DNA from: Sternotherus odoratus
Taxonomy: Eukaryota > Chordata > Testudines > Kinosternidae
DNA: 64,000 nt
Direction of reading: 5' to 3'
Assembly (NCBI GenBank): GCA_032164245.1
Contig: JAVMKO010000003.1
Location: 85,480,390 to 85,544,389 of the forward strand
A program made the position numbers and the translations under genes. Shown one piece after another: positions 11,170 to 21,024 of the stretch. Below the pieces are notes generated by a model, which was not told the origin of the DNA, searched no databases, and was given only the letters and a program-made list of their open reading frames with translations. How positions within the stretch are numbered: the first letter of the stretch is position 1; each line of letters starts with the position of its first letter.

Positions 11170-11849
11170 CACGTGTGTTTGCTGAACACTTATGCGGTGT
11201 CTTCAGATCAGCTAATGCTAGGAGCCATATCCCTGCTACACTCTTCTTGTATCTCCAAGCGAGGAAGGGGAGGGAATTACGGCTATATTGCATAGAAGTG
11301 GAGGAGAGAAGACTGACAGGGAAAATTAGATCCTGTATCTTAATGGACACTGTTGCAACCACTGCTAAGAATAACTTAACAGGCTTCGGTTTTGTCACAT
11401 AATATGGTACTCAACTGGCACCCCTCCCAGCTCAAATCAATCACGCTGTTTTCAACTGCCATTGATTTGTGGAGCAGGAGTTGTAGGGTATTCCCCCTTC
11501 CCCCCAAATGCAATTCTGCAACATTGCTTCCGATTACAAGCATTACACTAAAAGCAACTAAACAGCCTTGCTCGCGCCTTGTTCGGAATTGCTGGGCTTC
11601 CTCGATACAGCTCCAAACACGTGAGAGTTAATGCTGTTTACGTGAGCGTGTCTGGCATGCGACTTTTTTTTAGGAAGGGGTAACTCCCTCCCCCACATCC
11701 TCTAGGTATTTGGAGGGGGCTGTCGCACGCATAAAGCAGGGGTTGCAGGTGGCAAGGAATATAACTATGGATGTTTGTCCTCCATGGCACACAGAGCCAC
11801 AGATCCAATCCGCGCTTTCTGGGTTACACTCGGCTGCTGCATGTACGTG
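11170..11849 (-). promoter_or_regulatory. CITED2: Cluster of RCGTG cores upstream of CITED2
   Basis: CACGTG occurs at 11170-11175 and 11618-11623, ACGTG at 11640-11644 and 11845-11849, and GCGTG at 11646-11650. RCGTG is the core of hypoxia response elements and overlaps the bHLH E-box. CITED2 is a known HIF-1 target that feeds back on HIF-1. Functional use here is inference. Confidence 0.45.
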
Positions 11850-12840
11850 TGCTTTTGCTAAGTTTGTGTTTACCTCTCTCGGTAGCTTTGGCATTCACAC
11901 GGAGGCGACTCTGCTCTGTAAACAAACTCAGCAAGACTCATTCCCGAGATCCACCTTTTTACACATACACGGTTGCTGCTGCTGCCCTTGATCCGGGAGG
12001 TGGGGGAGGAACGAGGTGGTTGCAAAGTTGCACAACCTCTCGCCTGGCTGGCTTTGTCTGGTGACGATTTGGGGCTGATTTAGTGGGCTCGGGTTTGCAG
12101 GGAACGAATGCAAGCGCTATCTGACACTGCTTTTTGCTGGAAAAGAAAAAAGAAATACTGTACATAAACACGGTAACTGCTTTGTAATACAGCACATCAC
12201 CATAAACCTCAGCACATTCCTTCTACCTTTCAGCACTCATTGGGTACGCAGGGGTGGCGGCCAAATAGAACCCCACATTTCAGAAATCCTGGATTTTCAA
12301 AATGCATCTCTAGCTAGAAAGCCACCAGATCTTCCCAGATGCACTAAATTATCACACAAGAGGGAGAGAGCAAGGGGAGGAGGGTTGCGAACACTGCAGT
12401 GAAGTTGGCTCCTGTCCTATTTTAAATCTTATCTAGTCTAAAACTCTTAAGAAGGGACACAATGTCACAGCTCACACAGAGTGCTGAAGGTTCTGGTTCA
12501 GCTATATGGCAGCTGTGCTCAGAAACAAAGATGAGGGCGCACCCCTTGTTAGGTTCAACAGCCATCAAGTAGCAAACAGTACTACTTCTGCCCCCTCCAC
12601 TTCCCAGTGCAAGAACAGAAGTGTGCTGCTAGCACACATGCATCTCAAAGAGCAGAACTAAAGGGCACTGCTGTGACAGCATAGGGTAGACTGTAAGGGT
12701 CTGATGGGGAAGGGGAAGTCTGGTAGCCCGCTTTTAGAGTAGCGTGTCTGGCCAGGGCCGTACTTGTCTACTCTGGCCATAGCCTATTTAAAGGTCAGCC
12801 AAAGGTGATGCTTTACCACCAGATCAATTAGGCAGAAATG

Positions 12841-13253
12841 TTCCCTCTAATTGTTTATATCCATGTGCGGAATGAATTTAGTTATGTGCACCAATATGGA
12901 GGTGATGTGTGGCGGGGATGGGGCCGAGGAGTTTGGAGTGTGGGAGGGGGCTCAGGGCTGGGGCAGAGGATTGGGGTGCGTGTGGGAGAGGTGAGGGCTC
13001 TGGCTGGGGGGTGGGTGTGTTCTGGGGTGGGGCCAGGGATGAGGGGCTTGGGGTGCAGACTGTCCCAGTGCTGCGGCTAGGAGAGAGAACTCCTCCCAGC
13101 CCTTGCTCACTGCAGCAGCCCGGGGCTGGGGAAGAGCCCCTCTCCCCGCTGCAACAACTCTGGGGCTGTGGCCTGGGGGAGAGGCACCTCTCCTATCTGT
13201 GCGCCTGCATGGCCCTTGTTAGCCTGCTGCGCAGCCACACAGCTTAGAGGGAA
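12841..13253. mobile_element. Non-autonomous DNA transposon with TTCCCTCTAA termini
   Basis: The left terminus TTCCCTCTAA and right terminus TTAGAGGGAA are perfect 10-bp inverted repeats. The interior is G-rich and loosely tandem (gctggggcagaggattgggg type). It resembles a family I know as abundant in turtle genomes, probably hAT. No clear target duplication is visible. Confidence 0.65.
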
Positions 13254-13257
13254 TTTA

Positions 13258-13479
13258 GGGCTTGTCCGGGATCGATCGCCAGTGGCGCCTCCGTCAACTC
13301 TGGAACTCCAGCTTGCCAAAAGGCGCAAGCTGGAGTCGACAGGGGAGCGTGCCGCTGACCGCCGCCGCCGTGAGGATGGCAGGTAATTCGGCTGTAGATA
13401 CGCTGATTTCAGCTACGTTATGAATGTAGCTGAAATTGCATATCTACAGCTGATCTCCCCCCCTAGTGAAGACCAGCCC
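13258..13479. mobile_element. Short MITE with palindromic segments
   Basis: The termini GGGCTTGTC and the complement of GGGCTGGTC bound the element. Inside are two palindromes: one around ctccagcttg/caagctggag, and another with arms gtagatacgctgatttcagctac and its complement at about 13393-13453. There is no coding content. Confidence 0.6.
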
Positions 13480-13789
13480 ACAGTCTGGTGGATAATGTGA
13501 ACAGTGCTATCTGGAACCAACTCAGGTTAAGGATACAGATGCAACTGGAACACACGAGATGCGGAGGTCAGCAGGTAAGATCCAAGCACAGAGCTGATAA
13601 GTGAACAGAAGGAGGAGAGAGGCAGACCACTTAAAAAACAATAACAGTGAAGTGTGACGAGGATGGAGTTCCCTGGGGGAAAGGAGCAGCAGGAAGCATT
13701 AAAAGACGGGAGCAAAGACACCACCAGAATACATTGCTAAGGAAGTGACCTCATCATCTGGTTAGAATTTCTACAGGAACTGAATGGGA
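13480..13789. other. Unassigned stretch
   Basis: No gene or repeat recognised. Confidence 0.4.
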
Positions 13790-14810
13790 TCTCTACCATG
13801 TGATGCAATATCTGGCTTGCTGGAGAGGATAATCAAGTGCTCCGTGGCACATTTGAAGCTCTTGATTTGGGGAATATGATTTAGCCATGGTCTCCAGTCT
13901 GGGCCATGAGCGATAAGAAGAGGGACAACCGCCATCCTGGAGATATTTCCCTTGATGGTAGGGGTAGTTTTGTGGGCAAAAGAATGGAGTATTGAGGCTC
14001 TGCTGCTGCTGTTTGATAATTAGGCAGTTGTGGACAATATGAGCAAGCAAATTGTTAAATACAAATCCATAGTGACACTGGTAAGATCATTCGTATTGCA
14101 ATGCCTTTTCAAAGCCCAGCACGTATCAGTTGGAATTAAGGCTACTTTGGATGCCCTTTCTCATTTTCAGTTTTACAGATTCTGGAAGCAGGCACCAGAA
14201 GTAGAGATGCCAAAGCAGATCATGGCGGACTGGCACATGACAGCAAGAAAGATGAGTAGGCATTTCATCCAATACACTATGGGCCTGAGGGGTGTTTTCA
14301 GGCATTTACATTTTATGTCAAAATTAGGGCCTGATGGTGTATGGTTCACCAGAGGGATGCGCAGGATTCTACAGCAAATTGGGAAAAAACAGGAAGACAA
14401 GGTAGGGGATGGGAAATGGGAGCACTTGGTACAATGCATGAATCCATCAGTTTTCCAGTCCTAGTGTGAAGCACAGTTATTTAAGGCAGCATACACATTG
14501 GTGTTCTTCAGGGCTTTTGCATAACTGAGCTGGTGCTGCCATCAGCTAATGAGACGATAGGGCACTGCATATGCGGGGAAGGCAGGTAATGGGAGTAAAA
14601 GTATGGCAGAGAGGTTCAAAAGCTGACCCAGCTGCAACAGGCTCCTGGGTAAAGTTGGTACCTGTGATCAGAAGAGGAATGGAAAAATATCTGACAATGT
14701 GCTAGCAGAGGAGTGTGAAGATGGACCACACACCCCCTCCATCCCCACTTGGGAGTTAAGAGTTTGAAGCAGAAGGCTATGCAGGCGGTGGGATCCTGAG
14801 TGCTACTCCT
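13790..14810 (+). pseudogene. DIRS/Ngaro-type retrotransposon remnant: RNase H then tyrosine recombinase
   Basis: In one frame from about 13930 the translation reads AILEIFPLMVGVVLWAKEW and then a DN pair just before an in-frame TAG. This matches the Glu and Asp blocks of a reverse transcriptase-linked RNase H. The following frame (14030-14464) contains HVSVG and TLDALSHFQFYRFW, a worn form of the HVPG and ADALSRFQ block that closes this domain. After it, LFKAAYTLVFFRAFAITEL near 14478-14535 resembles the LFRAAF/LAFFGALRISEL helix of DIRS-family tyrosine recombinases. Order and motifs fit a DIRS-like element. Stops and frame changes show it is dead. The catalytic Arg and Tyr of the recombinase are not identifiable. 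The family call is by motif recall and should be checked by translated search. Confidence 0.7.
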
Positions 14811-14907
14811 CTCATTCCTTCTACGTTAGAGCAGCAGGAATAGTCAGAGCACAATGGAAAACTAAAAATAAGAATCCAAGCAAATGCTATGTTATGTACA
14901 GCTGCCT

Positions 14908-15024
14908 TTCCCAGACCTGCAGAAGAGCTCTGTGTAACTTGCAAGCTTGTCTCTTTAATCCATAGAAGTTGGTTGAATAAAAGATATTACCTCACCCACC
15001 TCTAATATCCTGGGACCAACAACG
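14908..15024 (+). repeat. Penelope/hammerhead-type repeat copy
   Basis: cagaagagctctgtgtaact, then gcaagcttgtctct, then gaataaaagatattacctca, then aatatcctgggaccaacaac is the same modular order seen at other copies. The hammerhead-like core is degraded (CTGCAGAAGAGCTC and GCAAGC for CTGAAGA and GAAAGC). Confidence 0.55.
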
Positions 15025-15044
15025 TTCATCTCCAGACATAGATT

Positions 15045-15613
15045 GCTTCACTGTGGTGAGCGGATGCTCTAAATAGGAAGATATCAGGATATGTCTCTCA
15101 TTGGAACAGTGAATTTCAGGGGAGTTTGGGCATCTGACTCTCTTTGGCTCCTTTGAAAAGCCAAGCTGTACTCATTTGTGACCTTGCCAATGCAAACCAT
15201 CCTGAAGTGCGTTTGTGAGAATTCTATCACACATTGTACAGAGCAGTGGACAAAGACAAGGTCAGTAGGACAATAGTTAGGGTTCTCTGAGGCATCTGTC
15301 ACTTGTACTTGGTCCGGTAGAAGGAGAATGTAGTAGACACAGCTGGCGCCAGCACTGCAGAGTTGGTTATAAGCCTCAGCACCAGATTCCCTGATTATCC
15401 AGCTGGAAGAAAATGACTTTGGCAAGTTTTCTAGTTTGGATATCATCAAAGTCAGGAGGATAGAGCTGGAGAAGCTACAGCTTGCAATGCCAGGCACAAG
15501 CCTCATATAATCACCACTGTTGTTCCTTCCACTGGTTCTGTAGACAAGTCAGGAATTCCCCAGAGTCTACCATATGTCTTCCTATTTAGAGCATCCTCTC
15601 ACTACAGTAAAGC
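15045..15613. repeat. 569-bp segment bounded by 39-bp inverted repeats, containing an SGNH-like remnant
   Basis: The arms at about 15045-15083 and 15575-15613 are inverted copies with four mismatches in 39. Inside on the plus strand, 15394-15495 translates as QLEENDFGKFSSLDIIKV, then RRIELEKLQLAMPGTSLI. This resembles the GxND block and following helix of an SGNH hydrolase-like domain found downstream of the recombinase in some vertebrate DIRS-like elements (my recall). The segment may therefore be the 3' part of the element at 13790-14810, and the arms its inverted terminal repeats. A 140-codon minus-strand frame overlaps it and is probably spurious. Confidence 0.5.
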
Positions 15614-17675
15614 TAGCTACTTAGTGAGTCTATAAACTGGCACATAACCAGCCAACGCAGGTGTGGGAGAGCTCCCCCAATGGGAATCCCCTCCAGTAGT
15701 GGCATGATGATAAAAGATTAATAGACCGAGGACAAGCATTTGCAAGAGGCAGAATCTGTAGTGGATAAGACACAGTCAGTTAGTATGGGAGAAAGGAAAA
15801 CTAGAGAGGGAGTTATCTGCACAGGTCAGATTTTTTTTTTCTTTACTGGGCTTCATAGGTCAGTTAATGTCCTCTGGTGACAGATGGTCATGAGGCCAGG
15901 GTAAAGTGGCAGTGAGGCGCTAACAACACATTGCCACTAGTGAGCAGTTCGCCCATACCTAAATTACCCAGTTACATGACAGGACCCATAGGTTTGTTCA
16001 GTGAAGAGGTGTTCTTAGTTGAGGGACATGTGCTAGGAGAACCATAAATTGGGTTAGTCTCACCAGCACTTCTCCACATGCCTTCTTTCTAATTGTTTAG
16101 GTGGCTCAAGTTTATATGTATATAGGCTGTATCCATTGCACCATAAACATGTGTTGTCTCTTCACTCTAAGAGAATCCAGGGATAATGGTAGTTGCAAGG
16201 ATCCATTTTTTTGTACTGTGTCCCCTTCCCTGTACACTTACTTCATAACTGAGGGAACATGGTTAACATTTTTGTTTTGTAAGTGAAATTCTATTCCAAG
16301 GCAGTTTCTTTTAAAACTTAACTGAAAATGAGACTATTCAGAACAAAGTTATTTCTTCAGGCAGTTCAAGAAGATACAATAATCAAAATAATCATCCTTT
16401 CAATTTCACTCTGTAGTCTGTCACACCTAATCCCAGGCTGAACATCTTTAGTACATCTGTATATCTTTTGGATATTGTTATTAAATGGGACTAAAGAATA
16501 GGAATGGGAACTTCTTTGGGCATCTAGGAGATGAGTAATGGCTTCTGAAGTGAACTCAAGGTCACTGGGCTCAAATTCAGCCCAGATTAGTTGTGACAAA
16601 AGTACTCACCAACTGATAGCTCAGTGGCCTCATGAAATAAATTGAAGGTCTCTGTCCAGTTTCTAGTAGACAAATATCCACATTAAAGAAACATGGCAAA
16701 TGGTATAAAATGCCATCAATCCTTATTGCAAGTCTCAATCAAAAAGGTGAAAGACTGAATAGGCCCAAAGATTGAATGACTCTGTCTGAAGTCACGGGGA
16801 GAGAGGAAAGAGATATTGGGGGAGCAAACAGCACATTGCTACCTAGGGGATACCTCAGTGGGTGGACTCTTCCAAACTGAAGTTGTCTGGCTTTGTACTA
16901 GGGACCTTCAGTGAGGTATCTCCACAACTAGACTGAAACATTGATGGGATATGGGAAATTTACATTGCCTCTGCCCACACTGCCTCTTCTGTGAATAAAC
17001 AGAAGACTTTGGTTTCCAGAGATGTTAATTTACTACCTTTCATGAGCACAGTTAAAAATATTTATGAATGAATCTTAAACATTTTACAATGAAAAGGAAA
17101 TGTCTCAAATCACCCCTAGGTTTATATGATTTGCAAAGGTTATATGATGAGGGAGTAGAAATAATAACTCAGTCTAGAGAGATTTAATCTAGTCTAGAGA
17201 GAGGTCTCCTGTATCTTTTAAAAACAATTTAAGCCCTTATTAAATAGGATTCCTATATTCATAGATGGCTAGTTATGGTTACTTATAAAGTGTAGAGAAT
17301 AGTGACCATATACCAATGATAGTTTCAATACTGATGTTCACCATAACTTAATCTACTGATTGGTTTAATAAATCAAACCTCTCTCCTTTACTACCTCATA
17401 ATGTAAATGCTAGGATTCTCCTGAATAGAGGATGCTACATATGCCGAATTGTTCCAGCCTCTATTGTAGTTTTGTTATGTGAACAAACATTCACTGCGAG
17501 ATACACTAAGGTCAAGAAACCATAGGTAAAAATGAGTTTAAATACAATTTGAACCTAGATCTCCAGCATAATTTTGGAGTCTTCCAATTTCAGACATAAT
17601 CTCACATGCTTTACTTGGTGCATAAGCACCTGTAGAATAGACACCATATTTAGACTGTGGTTTCTGTCTTGGTTT
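15614..17675. other. Unassigned non-coding stretch
   Basis: No gene is supported. A directly repeated ctagtctagaga-type motif occurs at about 17172-17205. Nothing else is recognised. Confidence 0.4.
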
Positions 17676-18375
17676 CATAGATGCACAGACTTTTAAGACC
17701 AGACGAGACCATTGTGATGATCCAGTGTAACCTGTATAACACAGGCCAAAGGACTTCACTTAATATTTTATGTATCAAGACCACAACTTCTGTTTGAGCT
17801 ACAGCATATCTTTTAGAAAGATTTCCAGACTTGATTTAAAAGCTTCAGGTGACAGACAATCCACCACATCCCTCAGTAAATTGCTCCAATGGTTAATTAA
17901 AATGCACGCCTAGTCTGAGTTTGTCTAGCTTCAGCTTCTAACCCAGGGATTGGCAACCTTTGGCACACAGCCTGTCAGAGAAAGCTGCTGACAGGCTGGG
18001 CCAATTTGTTTACCTGCAACGTTCGCAGGTTCGGCCGATTGCAGTTCCTGCTGGGCACGGTTCACCATTTCAGACTGACAGGGGTTGTGGGAAGCAGCGG
18101 TCAGCACATCCCTCAGCCCACACTGCTTCCCACAGCCCTCATTGGCCTGGAACGGCGAACCACAGCCAGCCGAACCTGTGGATGCTGCAGGTAAACAAAC
18201 CAGCCTGGCCCACCACAGCTTCCCTGCCAGGCTGTGTGCCAAAAGTTGCCGATCCCTGTTCTAACCATTAAATCTCCTCATGTCTCCTTTTTCTGCTAGA
18301 TTAAGGAGTTATCTACTAACAGATTTTTTTTCTCCATGAAGGTACTTATAACCATGATAAAATCACCTTTTACTT
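17676..18375 (-). mobile_element. CR1-type LINE fragment (antisense), interrupted
   Basis: The plus strand reads tcatagatgcacagac and then accattgtgatgatccag. This is the reverse complement of the conserved 3' region of amniote CR1 elements. It continues past the nested hAT with ctgctagattaaggagttat and catgaaggtacttata in the expected order. The LINE sense strand is therefore minus, with its 3' end near 17676. It is heavily diverged with no open frame. Confidence 0.75.
17944..18258. mobile_element. hAT non-autonomous element nested in CR1
   Basis: Termini CAGGGATTGGCAACCTTTGG and the near-complement ccaaaagttgccgatccctg bound the element. It is flanked by perfect 8-bp target duplications ttctaacc (17936-17943 and 18259-18266). 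An 8-bp duplication with CAGGG ends is diagnostic of hAT. The 315-bp interior is largely fold-back, with gcaggt/acctgc and gggaagcagc/gcttccc arms. It splits the CR1 copy and is therefore younger than it. Confidence 0.88.
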
Positions 18376-18930
18376 ACAGCCAGTAATTACTGAGATGGCT
18401 GATGTCCCCACTCCCCTGCTTCTGTTGGTGGCACGTGTCCTAACTTGGGACTCGGGCTTGATTCTCACTTTAAACTCAGACCCCTTTATACCACTCTTGT
18501 TACTTCATCTGATAAAATATACTACTGTGGACCTGAAGTACACAGAAATCCACCAAAACCTCCATTTTACAAGAATGGACAACTAACAGTAAAGATAGAT
18601 GTCAAATTGAGGGAGGGGTTGGGGGGGAAAGCTGGAGGTATTCTTCCATGTTCCACAGAAAATAAGCCCTTCTGTGAATTGGCAAGATGAAACACTACTC
18701 GTAGTAGATCGAACAGATTTTAAAAGTAAAACTGCAACTCTGAGCAGCTTTGGGCTCCTTAAGTCTAACTCTCCCTCGGTGGGCCCATAGACTCTGCTAG
18801 GTTCCTTGGGCTTGGCTCCTTGATTGAGGGGGGAAAAAGAAGTGGTGCTATCTCCTAAATGCCAGCTATTTGTGGCACCAAAATCAGGTCTCACTCATAG
18901 TACATATTCAGATCTGTGATCCTTCCTGTC
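18376..18930. other. Unassigned stretch
   Basis: Nothing recognised. The short open frames have no family resemblance. Confidence 0.4.
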
Positions 18931-18935
18931 CCTTC

Positions 18936-19422
18936 TGTGACAGACCGCTCTCTCACCCCTCTCAGGAACACAGGCAGGAAACCCTTTTTTGCTCCAAACA
19001 GTGCTCTTTAATTTACAGTGCAGGACCCCACCACCAATACATACAGCTTAAAACAGTTCTTCAACTTACAGTTTACAACACTATCAACATCTACAGTTTA
19101 CAGCTCTCAATAGCTCCACAGGTACTGGCTCTACAAACTCTATATAGTTCAGCCCCTAATACAATAATACAAACACAGCTCTTAATAGCTCAACACACAC
19201 TCACACAGCTCTTGATAGCTCAGCTCAACACACCACCACCACCACACTGGGCTTCGTTCCTGGCAGCCTTATATCACCCAGAGGAGGCTGCCAGGTGCAA
19301 CTCATGCAGGTTGATTGGCCTGCACCTCAGGTGACTAATTAGCCTTCCTGCCAGGGAGGTTTGCAGAGGGCTTTTCTCCCTCTTAAAGGGGCAGCAGGCT
19401 GAGTCAAGCCCACCCTGCCACA
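18936..19422 (-). mobile_element. Solo LTR
   Basis: The 487-bp unit starts TGTGACAG and ends with the near-complement CTGCCACA, flanked by the 4-bp direct repeat cttc (18932-18935 and 19423-19426). On the minus strand a TATA-like gatataag precedes an ATTAAA poly(A) signal, so the LTR reads leftward. No internal retroviral sequence adjoins either side, which fits a solo LTR left by recombination. Family (gypsy or ERV) is undetermined. Confidence 0.75.
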
Positions 19423-19613
19423 CTTCTTACATGTGGAATGAAATAGTTAACATAAAATTATCATCACCGGTCATCTCAGTTAACACCCATCAAATGAATG
19501 GGACAGTTCATACCTCTCAGAGCTATTGTGGCAAGTTCTTTGCAGACTCATGTAGATATCTCTCTCTTCACATATTTGAGGTTTTCTTTACAACTACAAC
19601 AGGGAACGACTTT

Positions 19614-19852
19614 GGGCTTGTCTATACTGGCACTTTACAGCGCTGCAACTTTCTCACTCATGGGGTGTGAAAAAACATCCCAGAGTACTGCAAGTGTCAG
19701 TGCTGTAGAGTGCCAGTGTAGACAGTGCATCAGCACTGGGAGCCGTGCTCCCAGCATTGGGAGCTATTCCCCTCACGGAGGTGGTTTTTTTAGAGCGCTG
19801 GGCCCTCTCTCTCAGCACTATGCTGCAACTACACAAGCCACGTTAAAGGGCT
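19614..19852. mobile_element. Truncated MITE (gggcttgtct type)
   Basis: It starts gggcttgtctatactggc and contains the internal inverted pair actggcactttacagcgctg / cagtgctgtagagtgccagt. The expected right terminus is missing after cacgttaaagggctg, so the copy is truncated. It shares its terminus type with the MITE at 13258-13479. Confidence 0.6.
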
Positions 19853-20250
19853 GAACATTCTTATTTTGCAAGACTCCTTCACACACACTTCACCCTGATT
19901 TGATTTCCTTTTACACTTATAACCCCCAGGAAAGAGGAAACATCCCAGTCTGACCAATCTTTTCAGAAGCCCTTCAGTGCATATCTTTAGTTACAGGTTG
20001 GTAATAATTTTTATTGCCAACCCTTAAGTTTCAGGCTTTGTAACTCAGGCAAACTTTCAACTCAACACTCTCCCATTGTCTCCCTAAGGTATTTCAGATA
20101 AGATGAATTGTCCTGGTTCTTTGTCATAAGAGTTAATTTTTATCTGGGTAGGGCATTCTCAGTTCAGAAGCTACACGTCTGTGGATCCCCCTTCCTGAAC
20201 GTATCCAGGGGAGACTTGCTGTTACAGCCAGCAAGACTTGTTCTAAGGGA
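19853..20250. other. Unassigned stretch
   Basis: No gene or repeat recognised. Confidence 0.4.
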
Positions 20251-21016
20251 CAGGTGGGTAAACCTTTTGGCCTGAGGGCCACATCTGGGTATGGAAATTG
20301 TATGGCGGGCCATGAATGCTCAGAAAATTGGAGTTAGGGTGCAGGAGGGGGTGAAGGTTGTGGCTGGAGATGTAGGCTCTGGGGTGGGGCCAGAAATGAG
20401 GAGTTCAGGGTGTGGCAGGGTGCTCCGGGCTGGTGCAGAGGGCTGGGGTAGCGGGGGGGGGGGGAGGGTCAGGGCTCTGGCTGGGGGTGCGGGCTGTGGG
20501 GTGGGGCGGGGGATGAGGGATTTGGGGTGTAGGAGGGTGCTCTGGACTGGGACCGAAGGGTTAGGAGGGTGGGAGGGGGATCAGTGCTGCGGCAAGGGGT
20601 TGGGGCACAGGAGGAGGTCCAGGTGGTGCTTACCTCAGGCAGCTCCCGGAAGTAGTGGCATGTCCCTTCACCAACTTCTACATGGAGGCGTGGCCAGGCA
20701 GCATTGATTGCTGCCCTGTCTGCAGGTGCCGCCCCTGCAGCTCCCATTGGCCATGGTTCCCAGCCAATGGGAACTGTGGGGGTGGTGCTTGAGCCCCCTG
20801 GCTGCCCCTATATGTAGAAGCCAGAGGGGGGATATGCTGCTGCTTCTGGGAGCATGCGGAACCATGGCACACATGGAGTGAGGCAAGCCCCCGACCCCGC
20901 CCTCCAGCTGGACTGGGGCAAGCCCCAGACCCTGCTCCCCAGCGGGAGCTCAAGGTCCAGATTATAACATCTGATGGGCCGGACGCGATACGTGGGCCAT
21001 AATTTGTCCACCCTTG
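20251..21016. mobile_element. hAT-like element with G-rich tandem interior
   Basis: The left end caggtgggtaaaccttttgg and right end aatttgtccacccttg are imperfect inverted repeats. They are flanked by near-duplicates ttctaagg (20241-20248) and ttctaaga (21017-21024). The interior is a loosely tandem G-rich block (gggtgtaggagggtgctctg type). The copy at 162-605 shares the left 60 bp. Confidence 0.75.
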
Positions 21017-21024
21017 TTCTAAGA

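Larger units (their letters stand above)
10989..12838. other. CITED2 upstream region
   Basis: No second gene is recognised. The first 1.1 kb is moderately GC-rich and lacks recognisable transposons, as expected for conserved promoter-proximal DNA. It then grades into ordinary sequence at about 12.2 kb. Confidence 0.5.

Noticed and set aside
15084..15506. 140-codon minus-strand frame as a gene
   Set aside because: The opposite strand carries an SGNH-like DIRS remnant, and the minus frame has no recognisable domain.
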